Positions 26,553-35,900 of a stretch of 64,000 nucleotides of DNA are shown here, one piece after another (positions within the stretch are counted from its first letter, which is position 1; every line of letters begins with the position of its first letter). Below the pieces are notes generated by a model that had not been told where the DNA came from, made no database searches, and was given only the letters and a program-made list of their open reading frames with translations. Origin of the DNA: Betaproteobacteria bacterium (lineage in GTDB: Bacteria; Pseudomonadota; Gammaproteobacteria; Burkholderiales; Usitatibacteraceae); the NCBI GenBank assembly GCA_016720855.1, contig JADKJU010000001.1:1109501-1173500 (forward strand). The letters run 5' to 3'. A program made the translations under genes and the position numbers.

Positions 26553-29500
26553 ATGAAACGCGTGCTCGACTTCTCCTGTCGCTTCCTGGTCGCCCTGTCG
26601 CTGTGCGGCATCGGCAATGCGCTTGCCCTTGCGCCCGTGCTGATCACCCCGGGCCTGCCCGACGCGACGATGGGCGCGCCCTACAGCGCCACGCTGATGA
26701 TCAGCGCGAGCCCGGCGCTGAGCGGTGCATCCGCGACCGGGCTGCCCGCCGGGATGACGGCAACCCACGACGGCAACGGCAACCTCCAGATTGGCGGGAC
26801 ACCCACGGCATCGGGGAATTTCACCGTGGCCATCGTGGCGACGAATGCGGGCGGAACGATCACGCCTTCGGTCGCGCTTCACGTGGACAGGTGGACGGAC
26901 AACGTCGTGGCGGTGGCGGCGGGTTACGGGCACACCTGCGCGTTGGCCGCGGGCGGACTGCAATGCTGGGGCTCCAATGGCGAGGGCCAGCTCGGCAACG
27001 GGAACGCACTTCCCGCCGCAGGCCCGGTGACCGCGATCGCGGCGGGGGGCGGCGTGACGGCGGTATCGGCGGGTTACCAGCACACCTGCGCGGTCGTGGC
27101 GGGCGGCGTGAAATGCTGGGGCTCGAACGTATACGGCCAGCTCGGCGACAACAGCTTTTCGCCCCGCGCCACTCCTGTGATCGCGATCGCGGCGGGCACC
27201 GGCGTGACCGCCATCTCGGCGGGCGCCGGTCACACCTGCGCAGTGGTCACGGGCGGAGTGCAGTGCTGGGGCTGGAACGGCAACGGCCAGCTCGGCGACA
27301 ACAGCACCACCGACAGCCCGTTCCCCGTGACCGCGATCGCCCCGGGGAGCGGCGTGACTGCGGTGGCCACGGGCGGCAATCACTCCTGCGCGCTGCTCGC
27401 GGGCGGGGTGCAATGTTGGGGCGAAAACACCCACGGCCAGCTCGGCAACGGCAGCACCACCGACAGCCCCGCTCCGGTGACCGCGATCGCGGCGAGCGGC
27501 GGTGCGACAGCCGTGGCGACGGGTGCCGGTCACACCTGTGCGCTCGTCTCAGGCGGGGTGAAGTGCTGGGGCTGGAATGTCGCCGGCCAGCTAGGCGACA
27601 ACAGCACGACCGACAGCCCCGTTCCGGCAATTGCGATCGCCGCGGCAAGCGGCGCGACTGCCCTGGGCGCCGGCATGTTTCATAACTGCGCGGTCGTCGC
27701 TGGCGGAGTGCTGTGCTGGGGCGACAACTCTCAGGGCGCGCTCGGCGACCTCACGACGAGCCAGCGCCTCGTTCCCGCGATCTCGATCGCAACGGGGAGC
27801 GGCGCAACGGCAGTGGCGGGCGGCGGCAATCACACCTGCGCGGTCGTCGCGGGTGGAGTCAGGTGCTGGGGATATAGCGACTTCGGCCAGCTCGGCAACT
27901 TCAACGCGGCCAAGAGCCTCGTCCCGGTGACCGCGATCGCCGCGGGGAGTGGCGTATCGGCGGCGGCACCGGCGGCGGGCGAAACCCACACCTGCGTACT
28001 GCTATCGGGCGGGGTGAAATGCTGGGGCAGCAACAGCTCCGGGCAGCTTGGCAACGGCGGTACCGACCAGAGCATCGCTCCGGTGACCGCGATCGCGGCG
28101 GGAGGCGGCGCCACGGCCGTCGCGGCGGGCAACGCGCATACCTGCGCCGTAGTCGCCGGCGGAGTGCAGTGCTGGGGCATGAACCTCAGGGGCCAGCTCG
28201 GTAACAACAGCACGACCGACAGCACGATTCCGGTGAACGCGATCGCCGCGGGAAGCGGTGTCACGGCGGTGCGCGCCGGTGGCTACCATAGCTGTGCGGT
28301 CGTCTCCGGCGGGGTGCAATGCTGGGGTTGGAACAGCGACGGCCAGCTCGGCGACGGCGGCACGACCGACAGCCCCGTCCCGGTGATCGCAATCGCGGCA
28401 GGAAGCGGCGTGACGGCAGTTGCCGCGGGCCTCAACCATACATGCGCGATGGTCGCGGGCGGGGTGAAGTGCTGGGGAGGCGGCTTCCTGGGCCAACTCG
28501 GCGATGGCAGCATGAGTTTCAGCCTCGTTCCGGTGATCGCAATTGCGGCGGGAAGCGGCGCGACCGCGGTGGCGGCAGGCATTTACCACACCTGCGCACT
28601 GGTCGCGGGTGGGGTTCAATGCTGGGGCTACAACGCGTTCGGCGAGCTCGGCGACAACAGCTTGGTCCATAGCCCCGTGCCGGTGACTGCGATCGCGGCG
28701 GGGAGCAGTGCGACGGAGGTCGCGGCGGGCGGCAACCACTCCTGCGCCATTGTCGCGGGCGGGGTGAAGTGCTGGGGCATGGGCTTCTACGGCGCGCTCG
28801 GCACCGGCAGCGAAGCCGACAGCCTGCTTCCGGTGACCACGATGGCGTCGGGCAGCGGCGTGACGGCCATTGCGGCAGGCGGCAACCACACCTGCGCGGT
28901 GGTCGCGGGCGGAACAGTGTGCTGGGGTAGCAATCTCATGGGCCAGCTGGCCGATGGCAATACGTACGAGCGGCGCCATCACTTCGCGGCACTGCGGCTG
29001 TCGACGCTCACGACAGTCGTCACCAGCGCTTCGCCCAGCATTGCCGGCAGCCTCGTGACCTTCACGGCCACCGTGTCGGGCGGGGCTCCGACGGGATCGG
29101 TGCACTTCAAGAGCGACGGCGGCAACCTCCCCGGCTGCGGGGCGGTGGCGCTGTCGTCCCGCATCGCGCAATGCACCGTGATCTTCACGACGGCGGGCAC
29201 CCGCACGATCACCGCGGAATTCGGCAGTGATGGCGTCAACCTATCCAGCATCGGCACGCTTGCGGGAGGGCAATCGGTGATCGCCCCGACGATCGTGATA
29301 ACGCCTGCGACGTTGCCGGACGGCACTGTCGGGATCGCCTATCCCACGACCAACCTGGGCGCGAGCGGGGGAACGGCGCCTTACACGTTCGACGCCACTT
29401 CGGGCAGCGGGCCGGGCGGCCTCGACCTCACCGCGGACGGCGTGGTGAGCGGCACTCCCGATTCGGCCGGCACGTTCAACTTCACCTTGACCGCCACCGA

Positions 29501-30842
29501 TGCCTACGGCTTCACCGGCTCGCGGGCGTACGCCCTCACCGTCTCGCTGGCTCCGCAGACGATCGTCTTCGGGACCGCGCCTGTCATCACCATCGGCGGC
29601 ACGGGAACCGTGAGCGCCACGGCGAGTTCGGGCCTCGCGGTCGCCTACTCGGTTGCGCCAGGTTCCGCGACCGTGTGTTCGGTGAACCCGGCCACCGGCC
29701 TCGTCTCGGGCCTCACCGTGGGCTCGTGCACCATCGCGGCCGACCAGACGGGCAACGCCACGTTCGGTCCCGCGCCACAGGCCACGCAGACCTTCCCGAT
29801 ATCCGCCCTCGTCAACTCCCTGAGCGTCGGCAAGACGGGCAGCGGGACCGGAACCGTGGCATCGACCTCTCCGCTCTCGCCCACGATCAGTTGCGGCGCC
29901 ACCTGCTCGGCCGACTTCAACGCCGGCGTGGTGGTGGTGCTCCTGGCTACGCCGGATCCGGGCTCGGTCTTCGCCGCCTGGACCGGCTGCGCGGCGCCCT
30001 CGGGCAACCAATGCACGATGACCATGAATGCACCGGCGTCCGTGACCGCGAGTTTCAATATCGCGGGGTCGAATCCCTCCTTCCCCGATTTCAACGCCGA
30101 CGGCAAGCCCGACATCATCTGGTCGAACACGGCCAACGGGGCGACCTACGTCTGGCGCATGAACGGCACCGCCCTGCTCTCGGATTCCTTCTACGCCACG
30201 ATCGATCCGAGCTGGAAGATCCAGGGCGTGGCCGACTTCAATGGCGACGGCCACCCGGACATCGTCTGGCGCAATACCGTCAACGGCAACTGCTACGTCT
30301 GGTACACGGTGAACGGGGTCTTCACCGGAACGGACGCGTTCCTCTTCTCGCTGCCGCCCGAGTGGGTGATCCAGGGCGTCGCTGACTTCAACGGCGACGG
30401 CCACCCCGATTTCCTGATGCGCAACGTGGTGAGCGGCAACGCCTTCGCGTGGTTCTTCAACAACGACGTGGCCATCGGCGACCAGTTCTTCTTCAACGTC
30501 GATCCCTCGTGGAAGGTAGAAGGCGTTGCCGATCTCAACGCCGACGGCCAGCCCGACCTGCTCTTCCGCAACATGGCCTCGGGCCTGGGCTTCGCGTGGA
30601 ACACGCAGTTCGCGGCCGGCACGCTCTCGCTGTCGACCTCGAGCCCGTCGATCTTCGGCATCGACCCGGTGTGGGAGGTGGTGCAGATCGCCGACTGGAA
30701 TGGCGACGGGAAACCGGATCTTCTCTTCAGGAACGCCGCGACGGGCCTCGTCTTCGTGTGGTACCTGGACGGAATCGCGCTCGCCGGCAGCGACTACGTC
30801 ACGCAGATCGACCCTTCCTGGGAGATCGTGCCGAGACGGTAG
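26553..30842 (+). CDS. Giant secreted RCC1-repeat protein with shared C-terminal module (member 4)
   Basis: 1429 residues with the same architecture as the gene before it: signal peptide MKRVLDFSCRFLVALSLCG, putative Ig domain, 14 RCC1 blades, Ig-like repeat, putative Ig domain, T/S-rich beta domain, InlB-like repeat, and the five-repeat module (DNA 30078-30839) ending IDPSWEIVPRR. ATG 26553 is chosen because AAGGGA lies seven bases upstream; ATG 26547 is too close to it. The segments at 29276-30060 and 24830-25610 are almost identical between the two genes, while the RCC1 blades have diverged. Repeats 1-4 of its module match the member at 18579, but repeat 5 does not, indicating a mosaic. 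Confidence 0.9.
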   Translation: MKRVLDFSCRFLVALSLCGIGNALALAPVLITPGLPDATMGAPYSATLMISASPALSGASATGLPAGMTATHDGNGNLQIGGTPTASGNFTVAIVATNAGGTITPSVALHVDRWTDNVVAVAAGYGHTCALAAGGLQCWGSNGEGQLGNGNALPAAGPVTAIAAGGGVTAVSAGYQHTCAVVAGGVKCWGSNVYGQLGDNSFSPRATPVIAIAAGTGVTAISAGAGHTCAVVTGGVQCWGWNGNGQLGDNSTTDSPFPVTAIAPGSGVTAVATGGNHSCALLAGGVQCWGENTHGQLGNGSTTDSPAPVTAIAASGGATAVATGAGHTCALVSGGVKCWGWNVAGQLGDNSTTDSPVPAIAIAAASGATALGAGMFHNCAVVAGGVLCWGDNSQGALGDLTTSQRLVPAISIATGSGATAVAGGGNHTCAVVAGGVRCWGYSDFGQLGNFNAAKSLVPVTAIAAGSGVSAAAPAAGETHTCVLLSGGVKCWGSNSSGQLGNGGTDQSIAPVTAIAAGGGATAVAAGNAHTCAVVAGGVQCWGMNLRGQLGNNSTTDSTIPVNAIAAGSGVTAVRAGGYHSCAVVSGGVQCWGWNSDGQLGDGGTTDSPVPVIAIAAGSGVTAVAAGLNHTCAMVAGGVKCWGGGFLGQLGDGSMSFSLVPVIAIAAGSGATAVAAGIYHTCALVAGGVQCWGYNAFGELGDNSLVHSPVPVTAIAAGSSATEVAAGGNHSCAIVAGGVKCWGMGFYGALGTGSEADSLLPVTTMASGSGVTAIAAGGNHTCAVVAGGTVCWGSNLMGQLADGNTYERRHHFAALRLSTLTTVVTSASPSIAGSLVTFTATVSGGAPTGSVHFKSDGGNLPGCGAVALSSRIAQCTVIFTTAGTRTITAEFGSDGVNLSSIGTLAGGQSVIAPTIVITPATLPDGTVGIAYPTTNLGASGGTAPYTFDATSGSGPGGLDLTADGVVSGTPDSAGTFNFTLTATDAYGFTGSRAYALTVSLAPQTIVFGTAPVITIGGTGTVSATASSGLAVAYSVAPGSATVCSVNPATGLVSGLTVGSCTIAADQTGNATFGPAPQATQTFPISALVNSLSVGKTGSGTGTVASTSPLSPTISCGATCSADFNAGVVVVLLATPDPGSVFAAWTGCAAPSGNQCTMTMNAPASVTASFNIAGSNPSFPDFNADGKPDIIWSNTANGATYVWRMNGTALLSDSFYATIDPSWKIQGVADFNGDGHPDIVWRNTVNGNCYVWYTVNGVFTGTDAFLFSLPPEWVIQGVADFNGDGHPDFLMRNVVSGNAFAWFFNNDVAIGDQFFFNVDPSWKVEGVADLNADGQPDLLFRNMASGLGFAWNTQFAAGTLSLSTSSPSIFGIDPVWEVVQIADWNGDGKPDLLFRNAATGLVFVWYLDGIALAGSDYVTQIDPSWEIVPRR
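26906..29005 (+). repeat. Tandem ~150-bp coding repeat, 14 units
   Basis: The core at 26931, 27081, 27231 and so on recurs every 150 bp up to 28887. One six-base insertion before the eighth unit shifts the phase (27831 to 27987). The units are more divergent than in the preceding gene. Edges are nominal. Confidence 0.8.
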
Positions 30843-30897
30843 GTTGCCGGGCCTGCTGCTAGACTCGTCTTCCCGTCGACTCGGATAGCGCGATGCC

Positions 30898-32223
30898 GTG
30901 AGCGAGGAGGGCACGAGAAGGGGCTTTCTGGCAGGGGCATTCGCGGCGCTGGGCAGCGCCCAAGCGCTTGCCAGCCCCGCGAGCGCGGTTGTCCCGCCTC
31001 GCGAGGCCACCCGGCGGAACCCGATCATCGACGTCCTCGCGTTCGGCGCGGAGGGCGACGGCAAGGTGGATGACACGGCGGCCTTTCGCGCCGCGCTTCT
31101 CGCCGCGGCAGGGCGCTCGCTCCTCGTGCCGACACCGAAGGTCGCCTATCGCATCACGGGAACGCTGCGTGTCTCCGAAGGCACGATGCTCGTGGGCGAA
31201 TCGCGCTACGCCACCCGCATTCGCCTCGATGCAGACTTCCCGCTCATCTCGCTTGGCGCCTGGGCCGGGCTGGTGAGCCTGCACCTCGACGGCAATGGCC
31301 GCGCCGGCGTCGGCGTGTCGATGACCGGAACGGAGGGCCAACAATTCGTCGAGAACTGCCGCATCACCGATTTCGGCGCGCCCTGCCTGCATTTTTCCCT
31401 GGGCGCAGGGTCCGGTTTCAGCTGCGCTTCCGCGCTCGCCTACAGGCGCGACGGCAGGCCGGGCGGCGGGAGGGCCGCCATCGTGATCGAGGATGCCGTA
31501 CAGCTCCACGCGGTGCCCCGGAAGTTCGTCAACCTCGAGACCGGCGGGCAATGCTCGTTCAGCTTCGGCGGCGGAAACAGCACGTACGTCGCCAACTCCT
31601 TCCTCTCGGACCTGGAGTACTCGCGCCACAGCACCGCGACCCTGATCACCAACTGCCGCATCGCGACGCCGACGCCGCTCGTGATCCGCGGCGGGCAGAA
31701 CTGCGTCGTGGCATGCGACGTGTACCCCCGCGTGACGCTCGCCGAGGGCACGGGAGGCTGCGTCGTGGGGCCGAACAACTACAACAACCCGCCGGTGATC
31801 GACCAGTCCGGCAACAACCAGAATCTCATCTTCTGCCCCGACGTTCCGTATGCCCCGGAGCTGTCCAACACTTCAGGAACGGTAGCGCTTGGCAACGGCT
31901 CGATCACCGGCCGATGGAGTCGCCAGGGCAACGTCGTCTCCGCTGCCATTCGCCTCGTCACGGGAACGACCACTTTCCTCGGCTCGGGACGGCTGCGCTT
32001 TTCGCTTCCGCCGGGGATGGCGACGACAAACGCGATCCCCGCGCCCTGCGGACAGTTGCGCGTCGCCCATGGCGATGCCGTCGCTTGGGCGAACCTCTAC
32101 CGCCCCGCCGGTGCGGCGTACGCCGAGGCCGAGCGAAGCGATGCAGCCCCCCTCCTCCCGGGCGGCTCCGCCGCGTGGCCGCCCGGCACGGTCTTCGACC
32201 TGTCGATTCGCCTTTCGCCCTAG
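30898..32223 (+). CDS. Tat-exported pectate-lyase-3-like right-handed beta-helix protein
   Basis: 441 residues from GTG 30898. The N-terminus has a twin-arginine signal (TRRGFLAGAFAALGSAQALA), so it is exported folded. The mature start DVLAFGAEGDGKVDDTAAF is the hallmark of the pectate-lyase-3/GH28-like beta-helix superfamily, which includes polysaccharide-degrading enzymes and phage tailspikes. Later N/G-rich rungs fit a beta-helix, and the C-terminal ~110 residues look like a separate beta-sandwich. Catalytic residues could not be assigned. A role in trimming or binding the local exopolysaccharide is an inference from context. It follows the RCC1 gene by 55 bp and is followed by the FNR-type palindrome. 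Confidence 0.8.
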   Translation: MSEEGTRRGFLAGAFAALGSAQALASPASAVVPPREATRRNPIIDVLAFGAEGDGKVDDTAAFRAALLAAAGRSLLVPTPKVAYRITGTLRVSEGTMLVGESRYATRIRLDADFPLISLGAWAGLVSLHLDGNGRAGVGVSMTGTEGQQFVENCRITDFGAPCLHFSLGAGSGFSCASALAYRRDGRPGGGRAAIVIEDAVQLHAVPRKFVNLETGGQCSFSFGGGNSTYVANSFLSDLEYSRHSTATLITNCRIATPTPLVIRGGQNCVVACDVYPRVTLAEGTGGCVVGPNNYNNPPVIDQSGNNQNLIFCPDVPYAPELSNTSGTVALGNGSITGRWSRQGNVVSAAIRLVTGTTTFLGSGRLRFSLPPGMATTNAIPAPCGQLRVAHGDAVAWANLYRPAGAAYAEAERSDAAPLLPGGSAAWPPGTVFDLSIRLSP

Positions 32224-32270
32224 TTCCGCGGTCAAGCGGCAATCGCGCGAAAGTCACGAACATTCCGCGA

Positions 32271-32294
32271 GATATTTGATCTAGATCAAATATC
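32271..32294. promoter_or_regulatory. Perfect 24-bp palindrome containing an FNR/ANR-type operator
   Basis: GATATTTGATCT is followed by its exact reverse complement. The core at 32276-32289 is TTGATCTAGATCAA, a full match to the FNR/ANR consensus TTGAT-N4-ATCAA. A -10-like GATATT lies at 32313-32318, which puts the operator centre about 42 bp before the predicted transcription start, the class II activator position. No well-formed gene starts close downstream: only a 14-codon frame at 32392-32436 behind a GGAGA, then decayed sequence and the kelch gene at 32935. Confidence 0.6.
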
Positions 32295-32679
32295 ATCGAA
32301 ATCGCTTCCGGGGATATTGAGCCAGGCCCACTCGAAGCGGATAAGTTTGTTCTCGTAGCCCCAAAGTCGCACGCCGGGGGAGAGAACAATAATGAGTTTG
32401 CGCACGCACTACGCCCTGCATAGCAGACGCGTATGACGCCCTTCAGTCGAGGGGCAATCCTGACTGCAGAGGACCTCCCTGTCGGAGCGCACTCCTTTGC
32501 TCCCGCTCGGCCACACCAGGAGATCGCTCGGTATCGGCTCGTCACGGGCCCGTCCTGCGATCCTCCATCACCGGCGCCCCCGGCATGCGTGGCGCGACGA
32601 CTGAAGCCCCATCGGGAGACGACCAAGGAACGAGCCAAGGCGCGGCTCAACCTGGCAATCGGAATCGGGATCGCAGGCC
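32295..32679. other. Apparently non-coding or decayed stretch
   Basis: About 385 bp between the operator and the module relic. A GGGGGAGAGAAC ribosome-binding-like sequence precedes ATG 32392, whose 14-codon frame (MSLRTHYALHSRRV) ends at 32436 and may be the stump of a lost gene. No domain was recognised on either strand in 32437-32679. Confidence 0.35.
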
Positions 32680-32799
32680 ATGGCAATGCCGGCGGTCGCG
32701 GCCGGCTCGAACAACCGCGCCTTGGGCGGCTCCGACTTCGTGATCCAGATCGACCCGAGCCGGGAGATCGTGCGGAGGCATTATGCCCCGCGCGCGTGA
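32680..32799 (+). pseudogene. Relic of the shared C-terminal module
   Basis: A 39-codon frame from ATG 32680 contains LGGSDFVIQIDPSREIVRR (32722-32778), clearly derived from the end of the shared module (SDFVFQIDPSWEIVPRR in the SBBP protein) but with W to R and P to R changes and read-through past the normal stop. Nothing upstream resembles the rest of the module. It is best read as the last remnant of a deleted family member that lay just before the kelch gene. Confidence 0.7.
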
Positions 32800-32934
32800 C
32801 GCTCGCGTCACGCCTTCCGCTGTACAAGCCAATCTGGACGCGCTGGTTCGCCCGGCTGCCAAACGGCACGTCGACTCGAGCCATCGTCCCGCAAGGCCGG
32901 GAGCAACTCCGAATCGATTGGGGGAGAACAAGCA
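32792..32934 (+). repeat. Duplicated leader region, copy A
   Basis: This region and the signal-peptide coding start after it (to about 33020) match 60258-60491 at roughly 85 percent by eye, including CAAGCCAATCTGGACGCGCT, GTCGACTCGAGCCATCGTCC and GGAACAAGCAATGAA-like ends. It begins with a hairpin, GCGTGACG/CGTCACGC (32794-32813). Conservation across non-coding sequence suggests a promoter or 5' UTR that was duplicated with the gene. Confidence 0.7.
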
Positions 32935-35900
32935 ATGAAAAATCACGTGGCGCGCCGATTTCCGATGACCCTCTCGTTCCTGAAGGCTGCCGCTGTCGCG
33001 GCCACTCTTGCCGTGGCGGGCGCGATCGGATCCGCCCACGCCGTGACCCTGTCGGTCTCCCCGACGCCGGTCGGCGGCCGCGTGACCTCGTCCCCGGGAT
33101 CGATCAACTGCGGCGGCAATCCGTCGCCGGGCGCGGTTTGCAGCAACAACTTCACCGCGGGCGTGTCGGTCTCGCTGACCGCGACGGCCGATGCGGGCTT
33201 CGCCTTCGTCAACTGGACGGGGTCCCTGGGCACCTCGACCGCGAACCCGCTGGTCTCGCCGATGCCGCCGTCGAACATCAGCGTCACGGCGAATTTCGCC
33301 CCCCTTTACGCCCTGTCGGTGAACTTTTCCGGCAGCACGGGAAGCGGCGGGGTCTCGACCTCGTCCGTCGGGACCCAGGGCGCGATCGCCTGCGGGACCG
33401 ACCTGGCATTCGGATTCGTCTGCTCCTCGAGCTACGCTTCGGGGCGGAGCATCATCCTCACCACGACGACAAGCCCGGGCTCCGTGTTCGGGGGCTGGGG
33501 TGGCGCGTGCGCCGCGTTCGGCACGGCGGCCTCCTGCACCGTGGTGATGGATTCCGCGAAAAGCGTCACGGCGGTGTTCACGGCGAACACCCTCGCCGTC
33601 GCCAGGAGCGGCGCGGGCAGCGGCACGGTAACGTCCTCGCCCGCCGGCATCAACTGCGGATCCACGTGCTCGGCAAGCTTCAACGGAGGAACGGGCGTCA
33701 CCCTGAGCGCGTCGCCTGCGGCCGGATCGGTCTTCACCGGCTGGAGCGGTGCGTGCTCGGGGTTTTCCTGCTCCCTCACGATGAACGGGCCCGCGAGCGT
33801 CACCGCGACATTCCTTCCGCTCTACGACCTGACCGCCTCGACGGCGGGCAGCGGAGAGGGATCGGTGTCGTCGTCGCCCGCCGGGATCGGCTGTTCGTCG
33901 AGCTGCACCGCGAGCTTCATGAGCGGCACCATCGTGAACCTGACCGCATCGCCCGCGGCCGGCTCCTCGTTCACCGGCTGGAGCGGGGCGTGTTCCGGCG
34001 GCGCGAATCCCTGCACGACCACGATGAGCGCGGCGAAGAGCGTGGTGGCGACCTTCACGGATCCACGCGCCCTCGTCACCCGGCGAGCGGGTCACACCGC
34101 GACCCTGCTCCACAACGGCAAGATCCTGATCGTCGGGGGCAGCCTCCTGCCGAACACGCCGCTCGCCCTGGAGACCTATCTCGCAAGCACCGAGCTCTAC
34201 GATCCGGCCACGGGCATTTCCGCGCCGACGGGCAACCTCGCAACTGCAAGGGCCGGCCATACGGCGACCATGCTTTCGAACGGACGGGTGCTGGTCGCCG
34301 GGGGGGCGAACGGAACGACCGTGGCAGCGCAACTCTCGAGCGCGGAACTCTACGATCCCGCGACGGGATCGTGGTCACCAGCCGGCAACATGACCGCCGC
34401 CCGAAGCGGGCACACGGCCACGCTACTCGGACCGGGGCTAGCGCCGGCGCGCGGAAACCAGGGCTCGGGCAGCGGCCAGGTGCTGGCGGCGGGTGGCGTC
34501 GTGCGAAGCGGCGCTTCCAGCACGTACCTTGCGACGACGGAGACCTACGATCCGGCCACCAACTCATGGACCGCGGCGGGGCCGATGATCGCGGCCCGCA
34601 CCGGGCACACGGCGAGCATCGTCGGGCTGGGCGGTGACGTCATCGTGGTGGGCGGCCGCAACGCCGGCGGCAAGCTGAACGGCGTCGAGCGGTTCAACCC
34701 GGGAACCCGGACCTGGTCGCCGATTGCCTCGCTTGCCACTGCGCGCAGCGAGCACACGTCCATGCTTTCCACCGCGAACCTGTTGACGGTCATCGGCGGC
34801 AATGGCACGTCGGGGCCCACGGGCACGGTTGAAGTCCTCAACCTGGCCAGCGGAGCCTGGGCCTCGGCGAATCCTCTCGTGTACGCCCGCGCGCAGCATT
34901 CGGCGGCGTTGTTGCCTTCCGGCGATATCGTGGTGATCGGCGGGGTCGGACCCGGGGGAGATTCCATCGCCCTCGCCCCCGAGAAAATCGACCCAACCGC
35001 CGGGCTCTGGGCACCGGCCGGCCCGGCCGGCGTGGCACGCTCCGGCCACACGTCGACGCTCCTGCCGTGGGGGCGTGTCGTGATCACGGGCGGCCTCGGC
35101 GCCGGCACGACGGCGCTCGCCACGGTCGAGCAGGCGAGCTACTCGAACGGGCAATGGGCCTCGCCGGCGTCGATGGCGATGGCCTGGGCGTCGCGGGGGC
35201 ATGCGGCAGTGCTGACCGAATCGGGCAGCAGCGTGATGATCATCGGCGGCTACGCGCAGACAACTCCAGGCGTGTGGGCGGCCAACAGGAACTGCACCGC
35301 CTTCGACCCGGTGGCCAATACGGGAACCGGCCCGAACATGATGATCAGCCCCCGGCTGCACCACACGGCCACGCGGTTGCCCAACGGGTGGGTCCTCGTG
35401 GTGGGTGGCGAAGACAACTTCGAGCTTACCAACGAGCTCTATTCGCCGACGGAAAACAAGTGGTACAGCTCGAGTAACCTCGTCCATCGCTCGGGGCACA
35501 CCGCGACGATGCTCGCCGACGGCCGGGTCCTGATCGCGGGCGGTTTCGGGTCCACGCAGGCGGCCACGAACGCGCAGATCTACGACTACGCGAGCGGCGT
35601 CACCGACTTGGGGCCCATGCCATCTCTCCGGAGGCACCACACGGCCACCCTCCTCATGGACGGCCGGATCCTGCTCGCGGGCGGCAACAACGGCGCTTCG
35701 ACTGTCGCGACTGCCGAGGCCTTCTCGCAGAACATGGACTCTCTGACTCTGTCGGATGTCGGGAGCCTCGCGACGGCTCGCGAGGGACACACCGCGACGC
35801 TACTTCACAACGGGAAGGTCCTGGTGGCCGGGGGTGGTACCGCCACGGCGGAGCTGTTCGACCCGGCGACGAACTCATGGAGCGCCGCGGCTCCCATGGC

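Noticed and set aside
22446..29005. Regular 150-bp repeats considered as a CRISPR-like or satellite array
   Set aside because: The repeats are in frame, encode RCC1 blades, have no short repeat/unique spacer pattern and no cas genes.
31958..32935. 325-codon minus-strand frame over the relic region
   Set aside because: It spans the end of the beta-helix gene, the FNR palindrome and the duplicated leader, and has no recognisable protein features.
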